Source of the DNA: Mycolicibacterium malmesburyense
Lineage (GTDB): Bacteria; Actinomycetota; Actinomycetes; Mycobacteriales; Mycobacteriaceae
NCBI RefSeq assembly: GCF_001050015.1
Contig: NZ_CVTB01000278.1
Span: 1 to 31,496, forward strand
Length of the DNA: 31,496 bases
Direction of reading: 5' to 3'
Program-made: the position numbers and the translations under genes
The notes under the pieces: generated by a model
Told to the model about the DNA's origin: nothing
Seen by the model: the letters and a program-made list of their open reading frames with translations, nothing else
Databases searched by the model: none
In this document: in pieces, positions 15,318-23,476 of the stretch
How the letters are laid out: each line of letters begins with the position of its first letter
Numbering within the stretch: position 1 is the stretch's first letter

Positions 15318-16028
15318 GTGACGGGAAGCCCGGACACCCCGCAGCCCCAACACCGCGGATTCGCCACCACCGGATCGGCGTACTACCCGACGCTGGTCGC
15401 GGTCTTCACCGGGCTGGTGCTGATCTCCAACGTGGCGGCCACCAAGGGCATCGCCTTCGGCCCGATCATCGGCGACTGGTCGCTGATCACCGACGGCGGC
15501 TTCCTCGTCTTCCCGCTCACCTACGTGATCGGCGACGTCCTGTCGGAGGTGTACGGGTTCAAGGCCACCCGGCGCGCGATCTACATCGCGTTCGTGATGG
15601 AGGCGCTCGCGGCGTTCACGTTCTGGCTCACCGCGGTGCTGCCGCCAGCCGACTTCTACACCAACCAGGCCGCGTTCGAGGCCGTGATGAAGCCGTTCAC
15701 GCTGCTGGTCATCGCGGGGCTGGCCGGTTTCCTCGTCGGGCAGACCCTCAACGCGTGGGTCGTGGTGAAAATCAAGATGCGGGTCGGCGAGAAGCAGCTG
15801 TGGGCCCGGCTGATCGGGTCGACGATCGTCGGAGAGTTCGCGGACACCCTCGTGTTCTGCAGCATCGCCGCGGCCGCGATCGGCATCAACACCTGGCGCG
15901 ACTTCGTCACGTACGTGGCGCTGGGATGGATGTACAAGACCGCGGTGGAGGTGGTCGTGCTGCCCGTGACGTACCGGGTGATCGCCTTCATCAAGCGCCG
16001 CGAGCCGACGTATCGGCCCGCCACTTGA
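15318..16028 (+). CDS. Queuosine precursor transporter-type (YhhQ/VUT family) membrane protein
   Basis: A 236-residue membrane protein with about six hydrophobic segments. The YhhQ family marks are present: LVLISNVAATKGIAFGP, PLTYVIGDVLSEVYGFK (the D-x-L-S-E-x-Y-G motif) and a STIVGEFADTLVFC segment followed by AALGINTW-like sequence. Family members import queuosine precursors (preQ0/preQ1); some prokaryotic members are called VUT transporters. The start GTG 15318 has GAGAGGA 7 nt upstream. It lies 12 nt after fecB2, probably in the same transcript. Cargo is not proven here, since no queuosine genes are in the window. Confidence 0.85.
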   Translation: MTGSPDTPQPQHRGFATTGSAYYPTLVAVFTGLVLISNVAATKGIAFGPIIGDWSLITDGGFLVFPLTYVIGDVLSEVYGFKATRRAIYIAFVMEALAAFTFWLTAVLPPADFYTNQAAFEAVMKPFTLLVIAGLAGFLVGQTLNAWVVVKIKMRVGEKQLWARLIGSTIVGEFADTLVFCSIAAAAIGINTWRDFVTYVALGWMYKTAVEVVVLPVTYRVIAFIKRREPTYRPAT

Positions 16029-16090
16029 GGCATCGCTAAAACTCCTCTGGCAAGGCTCATAGAGCAGGCGTATTGCTACCTACTCGCGGG

Positions 16091-16096
16091 TAATTT
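16091..16096 (+). promoter_or_regulatory. -10 element giving a probable leaderless pxpB mRNA
   Basis: TAATTT at 16091-16096 fits TANNNT and ends 7 nt before the ATG at 16104, the spacing expected when transcription begins at the start codon. The only purine-rich run (GAAGG, 16098-16102) is too close to serve as a ribosome site. A TACC/GGTA dyad (16077-16092) overlaps the element and may be an operator. Confidence 0.4.
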
Positions 16097-16103
16097 CGAA
16101 GGC

Positions 16104-16793
16104 ATGACCGTGACTGCAGAAGTGGAACGTGACGTGCGGGGCACCGGCGCCATTCCGATCCGCGACTACGGAGACCAGGCGCTGCTGCTCGAACTCGAGA
16201 CCACCGCGGACGTGCTGGCGTGGGCCGACGTGATCCGCAGAGCCGACCTGCCCGGCGTGCTCGACATCGTGCCCGCCGCCCGGACCGTGTTGATCAAACT
16301 CGACGGTCCCCGGTACCAGGCGCCGACCCGGCAGCGCCTCGGCGGACTGCGGACCGACGTCGACCCGGAAGCCGAGCTGACGCCGCCCGCCGAGGGCCAC
16401 GCCGACCTCACGATCGACGTCGTGTACGACGGGCCGGACCTCGACGAGGTGGCACGGCTGACCGGGCTGAGCCGCGACGAGGTGATCGCCGCGCACACCG
16501 GCAGCCTGTGGCGGGTCGGGTTCGGCGGTTTCGCACCCGGCTTCGCCTACCTCGTCGGCGGCGACCGTCGGCTCGAGGTCCCCCGGCGCTCCGAGCCCCG
16601 GACCAAGGTGCCCGCGGGCTCGGTGGGGTTGGCCGGTGAGTTCAGCGGTGTCTATCCGCGCGAATCCCCCGGCGGCTGGCAGTTGATCGGCCGCACCTCA
16701 AAGCAGCAACCGGCGCTGTGGGACATCAAGCGGGACAACCCGGCGCTGCTGACGTCGGGCATGTGGATCCAGTTCCGGGCGGTCGAATCATGA
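16104..16793 (+). CDS. pxpB: 5-oxoprolinase subunit PxpB (KipI-like)
   Basis: A 229-residue protein of the KipI/PxpB family (carboxyltransferase domain, subdomain C/D). It shows [14 protein letters not shown] near the start, [26 protein letters not shown], then [18 protein letters not shown] and [21 protein letters not shown], the core motifs of the family. With PxpC and PxpA it forms the ATP-dependent enzyme that opens 5-oxoproline (pyroglutamate) to glutamate. The pxpC gene overlaps by ATGA, as expected for a fixed complex. PxpA (LamB/YcsF) is not in the window. Corresponds by order to Rv0264c. Confidence 0.9.
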   Translation: MTVTAEVERDVRGTGAIPIRDYGDQALLLELETTADVLAWADVIRRADLPGVLDIVPAARTVLIKLDGPRYQAPTRQRLGGLRTDVDPEAELTPPAEGHADLTIDVVYDGPDLDEVARLTGLSRDEVIAAHTGSLWRVGFGGFAPGFAYLVGGDRRLEVPRRSEPRTKVPAGSVGLAGEFSGVYPRESPGGWQLIGRTSKQQPALWDIKRDNPALLTSGMWIQFRAVES

Positions 16794-17677
16794 CAACGAC
16801 GCTCGAGATCCTGCGGTCCGGTCCGCTCTCGCTGATCGAGGACCTGGGCCGTCCCGGCTTGGCGCACATGGGGGTCGGTCGCTCCGGCGCCGCCGACCGC
16901 CGCGCGCACACGCTGGCCAACCGGCTGGTCGCCAACCCCGGCGACCGGGCCACCATCGAGGTGACCTTCGGCGGGCTGGCGGCGCGGGTGCGTGGTGGCG
17001 ACATCGCGATCGCCGTCACCGGCGCCGACACCGACCCGTCCGTAGACGGAGTGCCGTTCGGCACCAACAGCATTCACTACGCCCGCGACGGCGAGGTGAT
17101 CTCGCTCGGCTCTCCGCGCTCCGGCCTGCGGACGTACCTGGCCGTCCGCGGCGGTATCGATGTGGACCCGGTGCTCGGCTCGCGGTCCTACGACGTGATG
17201 TCGGCGATCGGCCCGCAACCGCTGCAGCCGGGCGACGTGCTGCCCGTCGGCGAGCACACCGAGGACTTCCCCGAACTGGACCAAGCGCCGGTGGCGGCCA
17301 TCGAGGACGATGTGCTCGAGCTGACCGTGGTGCCCGGGCCGCGCGACGACTGGTTCGTCGACCCGGACGTGCTGGTCCGCACCAACTGGCAGGCCACCAA
17401 CAAGAGCGACCGGGTGGGCATGCGGTTGGTGGGGATGCCGCTCGAGTACCGCTGGCCGGACCGGCAGCTCTCCAGCGAGGGCGCCACCCGCGGCGCAATT
17501 CAGGTGCCGCCGAACGGTTTTCCCGTCATCCTCGGGCCGGATCATCCGGTCACCGGCGGATACCCGGTGATCGGTGTGGTCGCCGACGAGGACATCGACA
17601 AGGTGTCTCAGGTGCGTCCCGGGCAGACCGTGCGAATGCATTGGTCGCGGCCGCGCCGACCGTTCGGGGACCGTTAG
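16790..17677 (+). CDS. pxpC: 5-oxoprolinase subunit PxpC (KipA-like, biotin-dependent carboxyltransferase fold)
   Basis: A 295-residue partner of PxpB. The family opening ([20 protein letters not shown] then [21 protein letters not shown]) is clear, followed by [20 protein letters not shown] and the C-terminal [27 protein letters not shown]. It forms a heteromer with PxpB in 5-oxoproline hydrolysis. The start is ATG 16790, inside the pxpB stop codon. The gene stops 26 nt before aac(2'). Corresponds by order to Rv0263c. Confidence 0.92.
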   Translation: MTTTLEILRSGPLSLIEDLGRPGLAHMGVGRSGAADRRAHTLANRLVANPGDRATIEVTFGGLAARVRGGDIAIAVTGADTDPSVDGVPFGTNSIHYARDGEVISLGSPRSGLRTYLAVRGGIDVDPVLGSRSYDVMSAIGPQPLQPGDVLPVGEHTEDFPELDQAPVAAIEDDVLELTVVPGPRDDWFVDPDVLVRTNWQATNKSDRVGMRLVGMPLEYRWPDRQLSSEGATRGAIQVPPNGFPVILGPDHPVTGGYPVIGVVADEDIDKVSQVRPGQTVRMHWSRPRRPFGDR

Positions 17678-17694
17678 TCACACCGCGCTGGTAG

Positions 17695-18273
<579 letters not shown>

Positions 18274-18277
18274 GACT

Positions 18278-18296
18278 CACACCCGGATCGGGTGTG
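18278..18296 (+). terminator. Terminator-like hairpin after aac(2')
   Basis: CACACCC and GGGTGTG form a perfect 7-bp stem with the loop GGATC, starting 4 nt after the stop codon. The tail is G-rich rather than U-rich. It would end the transcript running through pxpB-pxpC-aac(2') and isolate the nnaR promoter. Confidence 0.5.
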
Positions 18297-18336
18297 GGGT
18301 GAGGGGAAGTTCACGGCGGGGTCATCGCACGGCATG

Positions 18337-18360
18337 TTGCCGCAATAACGCCTGGTTAAC
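18337..18360 (+). promoter_or_regulatory. Candidate NnaR/GlnR control block upstream of nnaR
   Basis: The palindrome TTGCC-GCAA (18337-18345) is followed by AACGCCTGGTTAAC. The pattern AC-n9-AC at 18348-18360 fits the loose GlnR box described for mycobacteria. The segment TTGCCGCAAT-n2-CGCCT-n-GT recurs upstream of nirB at 23292-23311, with 17 of 20 positions identical. Shared control of regulator and target by NnaR and/or GlnR is inferred from this. The nnaR start lies about 100 nt downstream. Confidence 0.5.
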
Positions 18361-18458
18361 GTGAGATTCATGAAGGGCTGCAGGCTGCGGGCGGTGCCGA
18401 CACGCCTCGGAAATGGCCAAGTAATCGCTTGGAAACATGCGCTGCCTACACAGGTGCC

Positions 18459-19607
18459 ATGACTGAGCCCGACTGGGCGCCACTGACCGGGTTCCGGGTG
18501 GCCGTGACCTCCGCCCGGCGCGCCGACGAGCTGGCCGCGCTGCTGCGCCGCCGCGGTGCGACGGTGACCAGCGCGGCGGCGATCCAGATGGTGCCGTTGC
18601 CCGACGACGACGAACTGCGCGCACACACCGAAGCGTTGATCGACGTGCCGCCCGACATCGTGATCGCCACCACCGGGATCGGGTTTCGCGGCTGGGTCGC
18701 CGCGGCCGACGGGTGGGGGCTGGCCAGTGACCTGACCGCCGCGCTCGCCAAGGCGCGCGTGGTGTCTCGCGGCCCCAAGGCGACCGGTGCGCTGCGCGCC
18801 GCCGGGCTCCCCGAGGAGTGGTCGCCGGATTCGGAGTCGTCGCGCGAGCTGCTGCACTATCTCGTCGAGGGCGGCATCGCCGGACAGCGCATCGCGGTGC
18901 AGTTGCACGGCGCCACCGAGGACTGGGATCCGTTCCCCGAGTTCCTCGACGAGTTGCGCGCCGCCGGCGCCGAGGTCGTGCCGATCCGGGTGTACCGGTG
19001 GCATCCGGCGCCGCACAACGGCGAGTTCGACCAGCTGGTGGCCGGAATCGCCGACGAGAAGTTCGACGCGGTCAGCTTCACCTCGGCGCCCGCGGTCGCG
19101 TCGGTTCTGCTGCGGGCCAGGGAGATGGGTCTGGAGAACCGGGTGCTGGCCGCCTTCCGCCGCGACGTGCACGCGATGTGCGTCGGCCCCGTCACCGCCC
19201 GGCCCCTGGTGCGGCTGGGTGTGCCGACGTCGGCACCCGAGCGAATGCGCCTGGGCGCGTTGGCCCGTCACATCACCGACGAACTGCCGCTGTTGTGCTC
19301 CCGGACCATTCGCGTCGCGGGCCACCTGCTGGAGATCCGCGGCACCTGCGTGCTGGTCGACGGGGCGGTCAAGCCCGTATCGCCGGCGGGAATGGCGACG
19401 ATTCGCGCGTTGGCCCACCGGCCGGGCGCGGTGGTGTCACGGGCGGACCTGCTGCGGGCCCTGCCCGGCAGCGGAACCGACACGCACGCCGTCGAGACGG
19501 CCGTGCTGCGGTTGCGAACGGCGCTGGGCGACAAGAACATCGTGTCGACGGTGGTCAAGCGGGGTTACCGCCTGGCCGTCGAGGACAGTCTGGCGCACGC
19601 GCAATGA
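18459..19607 (+). CDS. nnaR: NnaR: HemD-like domain fused to winged-helix regulator of nitrate/nitrite assimilation
   Basis: A 382-residue fusion. Residues 10-255 are uroporphyrinogen-III-synthase-like (HemD): FRVAVTSARRADELAALLRRRGA, then IATTGIGFRGWVAAAD, and PVTARPLVRLGVPTSAP. Residues 280-378 form an OmpR/PhoB winged helix: VKPVSPAGMATIRALAHRPG, then VVSRADLLRALPG, VETAVLRLRTALG and VVKRGYRL. This architecture belongs to NnaR (Rv0260c type), described in streptomycetes and mycobacteria as required for nitrate/nitrite use alongside GlnR. The frame is open upstream from TTG 18429, but ATG 18459 with CAGG before it gives the family N-terminus. It overlaps the chelatase gene by ATGA, so regulator and siroheme enzyme are coupled. 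Confidence 0.88.
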   Translation: MTEPDWAPLTGFRVAVTSARRADELAALLRRRGATVTSAAAIQMVPLPDDDELRAHTEALIDVPPDIVIATTGIGFRGWVAAADGWGLASDLTAALAKARVVSRGPKATGALRAAGLPEEWSPDSESSRELLHYLVEGGIAGQRIAVQLHGATEDWDPFPEFLDELRAAGAEVVPIRVYRWHPAPHNGEFDQLVAGIADEKFDAVSFTSAPAVASVLLRAREMGLENRVLAAFRRDVHAMCVGPVTARPLVRLGVPTSAPERMRLGALARHITDELPLLCSRTIRVAGHLLEIRGTCVLVDGAVKPVSPAGMATIRALAHRPGAVVSRADLLRALPGSGTDTHAVETAVLRLRTALGDKNIVSTVVKRGYRLAVEDSLAHAQ

Positions 19608-20284
19608 GCTATCTGTTGGTGGCGCACGGAACTCGCAAGCGAAGCGGTGTCGCGCTGATCGGAAACCTCGCCGACCGCGTGTCGACGGCGCTCGGCGGCC
19701 GGGTGCACGTCGCGTTCGTCGACGTCCTCGGCCCGACGCCGAGTGAGGTGCTGCAGACACTGCCCGGCCGGACGATTTTGGTGCCGGCGTTCCTGTCGCG
19801 CGGCTACCACGTCAACGTCGACATCCCCGAGCATGTCGCGGCCAGCGGGCATTGCGATGTGACCGTGACCGAGGCGCTGGGTCCCAGCCCGCAGCTGACG
19901 CGGGTGCTCACGGATCGGCTGATCGAGTGTGGTTGGCGGCCGGGCGATTCGGTGGTGTTGGCGGCTGCCGGCACGTCGGATGCCGGAGCGTTGTCGGACC
20001 TGCGCCAGATGTCGGCATTGCTCTCAGCGGTGATCGGCGACCGGGTCGAGCTCGCGTACGCCGCCACCGGTGAGCCGCGCGTGGCCTCTGCGGTTGAGCG
20101 GCTGCGTCGCGAGGGCGCCCGGCGGGTGGTCGTGGCCTCGTACCTGCTGGCCGAGGGGTTATTTCAGGATCGCCTACGCGACAGTGGTGCCGACGCGGTC
20201 GCCGATCCGCTCGGCACGCATCCCGCGATGGTTCGGTTGATCGCCAACCGGTTCCGCCGCGCGCACGTCCCGCTGGCGGCCTGA
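19604..20284 (+). CDS. Sirohydrochlorin chelatase (CbiX/SirB family)
   Basis: A 226-residue CbiX-fold chelatase with two half-domains. H8 (YLLVAHGT) and H69 (PAFLSRGYHVNVDIP) are the expected metal-binding histidines. The second half has LAAAGTSDAG where a duplicated active site would show a histidine, so only the N-terminal site appears functional, as in SirB-type enzymes. It inserts iron (or cobalt) into sirohydrochlorin, making siroheme for NirB encoded on the opposite strand immediately downstream. The start ATG 19604 overlaps the nnaR stop. Corresponds by order to Rv0259c. Confidence 0.9.
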   Translation: MSYLLVAHGTRKRSGVALIGNLADRVSTALGGRVHVAFVDVLGPTPSEVLQTLPGRTILVPAFLSRGYHVNVDIPEHVAASGHCDVTVTEALGPSPQLTRVLTDRLIECGWRPGDSVVLAAAGTSDAGALSDLRQMSALLSAVIGDRVELAYAATGEPRVASAVERLRREGARRVVVASYLLAEGLFQDRLRDSGADAVADPLGTHPAMVRLIANRFRRAHVPLAA

Positions 20285-20351
20285 TTTTTTCGCGAAACCG
20301 TATTCCCGCAGGCGCTCACTCGAACTTTCGCTGCTGGAATACAGTTTCGCG
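20285..20351. terminator. Large inverted repeat with T-run between convergent chelatase and nirD
   Basis: CGCGAAACCGTATTCC (20291-20306) pairs with GGAATACAGTTTCGCG (20336-20351) at 15 of 16 positions, enclosing a 29-nt GC-rich loop. Six Ts (20285-20290) flank the left arm, so the hairpin plus U-tract terminates minus-strand nirBD transcription 4 nt past the nirD stop, and the stem may also stop the plus-strand transcript. The arms are unusually long and the element fills the whole intergenic space. A dispersed palindromic repeat is possible. Confidence 0.65.
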
Positions 20352-20355
20352 GAGA

Positions 20356-20703
20356 TCAGCCGCGGACTTCGACTTTGGCGTCGGCGGTCAGGCGCGTCTC
20401 GTAGACGGCCAGCGAGACCTCCGGGTCGTCGAGGCACACGCCGTCGTCCAGCGCGAAGGCCTGCTTCTTGATCGGCGACTGCACGGTCGGTCGTCCTCCG
20501 CGATCGCCGACGATGCCGCGCGACATCACCGCCGCCCCGGAGAACGGGTCGATGTTGCTCACCGCGTGCAGCGATCCGTCGTCCAGGAGGAACAGCGCCG
20601 CCTGGCTGCCGTCGGCGAGCAGCACGCCGACGCCGCGGTTCGGGGTCAGGAAGTCGCAGTCACAGGCCGTCGTCCAGACCTGAATCTCGTTGAGCAAAGT
20701 CAT
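20356..20703 (-). CDS. nirD: Nitrite reductase (NADH) small subunit NirD
   Basis: A 115-residue NirD. It has the Rieske-like fold (WTTACDCDFLTPNRGVGVLL then GSQAALFLLDDGSLHAVSNIDP) but, as is normal for NirD, no C-x-H/C-x-x-H cluster ligands at GIVGDRGGRPTVQSP. It partners NirB in NADH-dependent reduction of nitrite to ammonium in the cytoplasm. The open frame runs further upstream inside nirB, but ATG 20703 gives the family N-terminus (MTLLNEIQVW) and overlaps the nirB stop by ATGA. Confidence 0.93.
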   Translation of the reverse strand: MTLLNEIQVWTTACDCDFLTPNRGVGVLLADGSQAALFLLDDGSLHAVSNIDPFSGAAVMSRGIVGDRGGRPTVQSPIKKQAFALDDGVCLDDPEVSLAVYETRLTADAKVEVRG

Positions 20704-23267
20704 TTCTGGGGCACCTTCGGCATTCCGATGGAGACGGGCACCTTGCGGCCGGACCGCTCGGTGAATTCGACGGTGGGATCGGCGACATCGGGGGCGTTGA
20801 CGAACGACACGAAGCGCGACAGCTTGTCCGGATCCTCGAGCACGCCCTTCCACTCGCAGGCGTAGCCCTCGACGTGGCGGGCCATCGCGGCCTCGAATTC
20901 GTCTGCCAGGCCCAGGGAGTCGTTGCACACGACGTCGCGCAGGTGGTCCAGGCCCGTCTTACCGGGGAAATCCATCGCCTCCAGCCATGGCGCCGTGCGC
21001 TGCAACCGGTCGGCGGTGCGGATGTAGAACATCAGGAACCGGTCGATGTAGCGGATCAGCGTCTGGTCGTCGAGGTCGCCGGCCAGCAGTTGCGCATGTC
21101 GCGGCGACATTCCGCCGTTGCCGCACACGTAGAGGTTCCAGCCCTGTTCGGTGGCGATGACGCCGACGTCCTTGCTTTGGGCCTCCGCGCATTCGCGCGC
21201 GCAACCCGACACCGCCATCTTGATCTTGTGCGGTGCCCGCAATCCGCGGTAGCGCATCTCGATCCTGACGGCCATGTCGACGGAGTCCTGCTGCCCGTAT
21301 CGGCACCAGGTGCTGCCGACGCAGCTCTTGACCGTACGCAGTGCCTTGCCGTACGCGTGGCCGGACTCCATGCCGCCCTCGACGAGGCGGCGCCAGATCT
21401 CCGGAAGCTGATCCACGCGCGCGCCGAACATGTCGATGCGCTGACCGCCGGTGATCTTCGTGTACAGGCCGAAGTCCCTGGCGATCTCGCCGACCAGGAT
21501 CAGCTGCTCCGGTGTGATCTCCCCGCCGGGCGAGCGGGGCACCACCGAGTAGCTGCCGTTCTTCTGGATGTTGGCCAGGAAGTGGTCGTTGGAGTCCTGC
21601 AGCGACGCCTGCTCCCCGTCGAGGATGTGGTCGCTGCTCGTGGAGGCCAGGATCGACGCCACCACCGGTTTGCAGATGTCGCAACCCTTTCCGGTGCCGA
21701 AGCGTTCGATCAGGCCCGAGAACGTGCGGATCTCGGTGGCGCTGACGATCTCGAACAGTTCGGCGCGCGACTGGCTGAAGTGCTCGCACAGCGCCTTGGA
21801 CTGTTCGACGCCCTCGGCCTCCAGCAGCTGCTTGAGCAGCGGCACACAGGAACCACACGAGGTGCCCGCCAGCGTGCACTTCTTCAGGCCGGGCACGTCG
21901 GTGCATCCCCCGCCGATGGCTTCCTTCAGGTCGCCCTTGGTGACGTTGTTGCACGAGCAGATCTGCGCGATGTCGGGAAGCGCCCCGACCCCCAAACCCG
22001 TTGCATCGCCCTCGGATGCGGGTGCGATCAGCGACAACGGGTCCCCGGGCAGCTCGCTGGCGACCATCGGACGCAGCACACCGTAGGCCGAAGCGTCGCC
22101 GACCAGGATCCCGCCCAACAGGGTCTTGGCGTCATCGGAGAGCACGAGCTTGGCGTAGGTCTGCTTGACCGGGTCGTTGACCACCACGTTCAGGCAGTTA
22201 GGCGTGCGACCCTGGGCGTCGCCGAAGCTTGCCACATCGACACCGAGCAGCTTGAGCTTGGTCGACATGTCGGCTTCGGGGAACTCCGCCGCGCCGCCCA
22301 GCAGGCGGTCGGCCACGACCTCGGCGCTGGTGTAACCCGGGCCCACCAGCCCGTAGCAACGGCCCTCGATCGCGGCGACCTCACCGATCGCGTAGATGTC
22401 GGGATCGCTTGTGACACAGGACAGATCGGTCAGCACACCACCGCGTTGGGCGATGTCGAGGCCGGCCTCGCGGGCGAGTTCGTCGCGCGGGCGCACACCG
22501 GCGGCGAACACGACCACGCCGGTGTCGATGTGGCTGCCGTCGTTGAGTGACAGCCGCACCGAGTCGTCCTGTTCGGACTTTCGCAGCGGCTTGTTGCGTT
22601 GCGCCGGCGCGATACTCTCGGTGCCCACCCCGGTGTGCACCTCGATGCCGAGGTTCTTGATCATCCGGCTCAGCAGCGCGCCACCGGCCTCGTCGAGCTG
22701 CGCCGCCATCAGATGTGGTGCCATCTCGACGACGTGGGTCTTCAACCCGAACGCGCGCAACGCATTCGCCGCTTCCAGGCCGAGTAGGCCGCCGCCGATC
22801 ACCACACCGACCGGCGCCTTGGTGCCCAGCGCGGTGTTCGCACCGGCCCGGATGGCGTCGAGGTCGTCGAGGGTGCGGTAGACGTGGCACACCGGTAGGT
22901 CGCGACCGGGGACCGGCGGCACGAACGCAGACGATCCGGTCGCCAGGACCAGGACGTCGTACGGCACCCGGCGCCCGTCGGCGGTCGTGACCACCTTGTC
23001 TGTCCGATCGATCGCCGTGACCCGTGTGCCCAATCGCAGCTCTACCAGGTCGTCGTCCGGGTAGTCGTTACCCGTCAGCGCCAGCCGGCCGCGGTCCCAG
23101 TGCTCGGTGTATCCGGTGAGCCCGACCCGGTCGTAGGCGGCGTCGGCTTCTTCGGCGAGGATCGTCACCCGCCATTCGCCGTCGGCGTCGCGCGATCGCA
23201 GCGCCTCGACGAACCGGTGACCGACCATGCCGTGGCCGACCACCACCACGTTTCTCGTTGACCGCAT
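20700..23267 (-). CDS. nirB: Nitrite reductase (NADH) large subunit NirB
   Basis: An 855-residue assimilatory nitrite reductase. Domains in order: FAD/NAD oxidoreductase (VVVGHGMVGHRF at the start; VVIGGGLLGLEAANAL; a VFAAGVRPRDEL segment), BFD-like [2Fe-2S] domains (CSCNNVTKGDLKEAIGGG...; GKGCDICKPVV), then the ferredoxin-like and sirohaem/[4Fe-4S] domains, with ligands C649-x5-C655 (CVGSTWC) and C689-x3-C693 (CARECA). It reduces nitrite to ammonium with NADH. ATG 23267 (MRSTRNVVVVGHG) is preferred to the frame's upstream ATG at 23327, because the family begins there and the proposed operator lies between them. Regulation by GlnR/NnaR is expected in mycobacteria. Confidence 0.95.
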   Translation of the reverse strand: MRSTRNVVVVGHGMVGHRFVEALRSRDADGEWRVTILAEEADAAYDRVGLTGYTEHWDRGRLALTGNDYPDDDLVELRLGTRVTAIDRTDKVVTTADGRRVPYDVLVLATGSSAFVPPVPGRDLPVCHVYRTLDDLDAIRAGANTALGTKAPVGVVIGGGLLGLEAANALRAFGLKTHVVEMAPHLMAAQLDEAGGALLSRMIKNLGIEVHTGVGTESIAPAQRNKPLRKSEQDDSVRLSLNDGSHIDTGVVVFAAGVRPRDELAREAGLDIAQRGGVLTDLSCVTSDPDIYAIGEVAAIEGRCYGLVGPGYTSAEVVADRLLGGAAEFPEADMSTKLKLLGVDVASFGDAQGRTPNCLNVVVNDPVKQTYAKLVLSDDAKTLLGGILVGDASAYGVLRPMVASELPGDPLSLIAPASEGDATGLGVGALPDIAQICSCNNVTKGDLKEAIGGGCTDVPGLKKCTLAGTSCGSCVPLLKQLLEAEGVEQSKALCEHFSQSRAELFEIVSATEIRTFSGLIERFGTGKGCDICKPVVASILASTSSDHILDGEQASLQDSNDHFLANIQKNGSYSVVPRSPGGEITPEQLILVGEIARDFGLYTKITGGQRIDMFGARVDQLPEIWRRLVEGGMESGHAYGKALRTVKSCVGSTWCRYGQQDSVDMAVRIEMRYRGLRAPHKIKMAVSGCARECAEAQSKDVGVIATEQGWNLYVCGNGGMSPRHAQLLAGDLDDQTLIRYIDRFLMFYIRTADRLQRTAPWLEAMDFPGKTGLDHLRDVVCNDSLGLADEFEAAMARHVEGYACEWKGVLEDPDKLSRFVSFVNAPDVADPTVEFTERSGRKVPVSIGMPKVPQK

Positions 23268-23290
23268 GCCGCCGACGCTAAGCAGCCGAT

Positions 23291-23361
23291 ATTGCCGCAA
23301 TGTCGCCTCGTGTGAAGCACCGATCACGGTGTGCTCACATCCGCCGACACCGGTTGTGAGC
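23291..23361 (-). promoter_or_regulatory. nirB upstream control region with several dyads
   Basis: ATTGC-C-GCAAT (23291-23301) is a perfect palindrome 24 nt upstream of the nirB start and belongs to the block shared with the nnaR upstream region. Further upstream lie CACCG/CGGTG (23318-23331) and a 7-bp inverted repeat GCTCACA/TGTGAGC (23333-23339 and 23355-23361). Such clustering suggests binding by more than one regulator; NnaR and GlnR are the family-based candidates. No confident -10/-35 pair was assigned. Confidence 0.5.
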
Positions 23362-23396
23362 CGCGCGGAGGGCTTCGCTCACAGCGAACGACCGTC

Positions 23397-23424
23397 GGGA
23401 ACATGAGCGTAGTTGACTCAAGTT
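23397..23424 (+). promoter_or_regulatory. hsp20 promoter: HspR HAIR element over an ECF-sigma-type promoter
   Basis: CATGAGC-n7-ACTCAAG at 23402-23422 matches the HspR-associated inverted repeat (HAIR, consensus CTTGAGT-n7-ACTCAAG) at 5/7 and 7/7 positions. GGGAAC (23397-23402) and GTT (23422-23424), 19 nt apart, fit the SigE/SigH-type GGAAC-n16-20-GTT pattern. HspR bound at HAIR would cover this promoter. The M. tuberculosis orthologue acr2 (Rv0251c) is known to be under HspR and stress sigma factors, which agrees. Confidence 0.7.
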
Positions 23425-23439
23425 TCTAGGGATGGAGCG

Positions 23440-23456
23440 ACCGGCACGGTGCCGGT
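23440..23456 (+). other. Perfect hairpin in the hsp20 5' leader
   Basis: ACCGGCAC-G-GTGCCGGT is a perfect dyad 20 nt before the start codon and just upstream of the GAGGAGG ribosome site (from 23463). It may fold in the leader RNA or bind a protein on DNA. With an 8-bp GC-rich stem it does not by itself hide the ribosome site, so an RNA-thermometer role is only speculative. Confidence 0.35.
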
Positions 23457-23476
23457 CCACAGCGAGGAGGACAGTT

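Noticed and set aside
20874..22550. 558-codon plus-strand frame opposite nirB
   Set aside because: Antisense shadow of nirB; composition is biased and no family is recognised.
23268..23327. N-terminal extension of NirB to ATG 23327
   Set aside because: The extra 20 residues precede the conserved VVVVGHGMVGHRF start and would place the shared control palindrome inside the coding region.
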